Shown here: positions 13,775 through 14,314 of the stretch, in pieces
Position numbering within the stretch: the first letter of the stretch is position 1
Layout: the number at the start of each line of letters is the position of its first letter
NCBI GenBank assembly: GCA_017459225.1
Contig: JAFUDL010000419.1
Location: 1-14,314, forward strand
Direction of reading: 5' to 3'
Origin: Kiritimatiellia bacterium
Lineage (GTDB): Bacteria > Verrucomicrobiota > Kiritimatiellia > RFP12 > UBA1067
DNA: 14,314 nucleotides
The notes under the pieces: generated by a model
Seen by the model: the letters and a program-made list of their open reading frames with translations, nothing else
The model's database searches: none
Told to the model about the DNA's origin: nothing
Position numbers and translations under genes: made by a program

Positions 13775-14314
13775 ATGAAACCTTGGAGAGAAGTTACAAA
13801 GCCCCATGCCGATGTGCTTGCGGGGACGTTCGTGCAGAGCGATTTTGCCGTGGACATCATGAAGGTGGTGGACGGTAGTGCCCCGGACGAATATCGGAAT
13901 CCGGAGGCGTTCTACGAGCGCACGTACGTGACGGAGGGAATGAAGCAGCTTCTCGTGACGGTGGCACAGCGTCTGAACGGACGCGGGGGCGATCCCGTCA
14001 TCGAACTCAAGACGAACTTCGGCGGCGGCAAGTCGCATACGCTCCTTGCGGTCTATCACCTTGCGAAATACGAAGGTGGCGCCGCGAACCTGCCGGGCAT
14101 GGGGGAAGTGTTGGCGGCGGCGCAGGTGGAGAACGTGCCGCACGCGAAGGTGGCCGTGATCGACGGCAACGCGCTTGCGCCAAACCAACCCTTGAAGCAA
14201 GGCGGACTTTCCATCAGGACTATCTGGGGAAACCTTGCCTGGCAGCTCCTCGGCCCCGATGGCTACGCGAAAGTTGCGGAGAGCGACGCAGCGGGGACGT
14301 CGCCCGGAAAGACA
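13775..14314 (+). CDS. DUF499 ATPase, N-terminal part (runs off window)
   Basis: 180 codons are visible, with no stop before the window edge. The product starts MKPWREVTKPHADVLAGTF, then FAVDIMKV, and carries the Walker A motif TNFGGGKSHT (GGGKSHT at 83-89) and the family-typical LLAVYHLAKYE. VAVIDGNALAP and GGLSIRTIWGNLAWQL follow, as in DUF499 proteins, which usually exceed 900 residues. DUF499 ATPases are linked to DUF1156 methylases in defence loci, and are compared with BrxC/PglY. ATG 13775 has AAGGA at 13761-13765. It lies 22 bases after the methylase stop, so it is in the same operon. Its likely role is as an ATP-driven partner of the methylase or a sensor that gates the response. Function not shown by the sequence. 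Confidence 0.9.
   Translation, partial: MKPWREVTKPHADVLAGTFVQSDFAVDIMKVVDGSAPDEYRNPEAFYERTYVTEGMKQLLVTVAQRLNGRGGDPVIELKTNFGGGKSHTLLAVYHLAKYEGGAANLPGMGEVLAAAQVENVPHAKVAVIDGNALAPNQPLKQGGLSIRTIWGNLAWQLLGPDGYAKVAESDAAGTSPGKT

Noticed and set aside
12997..13860. Minus-strand open frame of 287 codons opposite the methylase and DUF499 start
   Set aside because: A high-GC shadow frame. The plus strand encodes recognisable DUF1156 and DUF499 sequence through it.
5982..14314. Standard BREX, DISARM or type I restriction locus
   Set aside because: No PglZ, BrxL, DrmA/B, HsdS or HsdR features are seen. The methylase is DUF1156 and the helicase-like protein is Z1. A complete comparison needs the sequence beyond 14314.

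Overview
The window looks like chromosomal DNA from an uncultured gut-type bacterium of the PVC group, possibly Kiritimatiellota or a relative. This placement is an inference. It rests on the GC-rich housekeeping genes, a surface protein with a DFDGLPNMIDPEPE-like segment, and several families of short intergenic repeats that have invaded genes. No rRNA, tRNA, integrase or CRISPR array was found.

Layout. (1) 1-1581: the C-terminal end of an unidentified protein, then a membrane-anchored surface-type protein gene. That gene carries two copies of an in-frame repeat and has no stop codon of its own. (2) 1582-4612: a tight housekeeping run of purA, cdsA and a YmdB-family phosphodiesterase, joined by GTGA stop/start overlaps and preceded by an extended -10 promoter. 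(3) 4645-5272: a RelB/DinJ antitoxin and YoeB toxin pair on the minus strand with a strong promoter. (4) 5273-5981: a gene-free stretch with a promoter, 9-bp/3-nt hairpin repeats and many inverted repeats. Its last part can fold in two mutually exclusive ways, one of which resembles an intrinsic terminator. (5) 5982-14314: a same-strand set of four large genes: a Z1-domain helicase-like ATPase, a PD-(D/E)XK nuclease-like protein (DUF4420 type), a DUF1156 DNA methylase and a DUF499 ATPase cut by the window edge.

Region 5 is the likely system of interest. Z1 plus PD-(D/E)XK is the core pair of MZA-type defence loci. DUF1156 methylase plus DUF499 ATPase is the pair seen in Hma-like and BREX-like methylation-based loci. 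Finding both pairs in one apparent operon suggests a composite anti-phage system: the methylase would mark self DNA, the DUF499 ATPase would assist it or gate the response, and the Z1 ATPase plus nuclease would attack unmarked DNA. The middle of the methylase has clearly lower GC than its two ends, which fits exchange of a target-recognition segment. A toxin-antitoxin pair and repeat-derived hairpins border the island.
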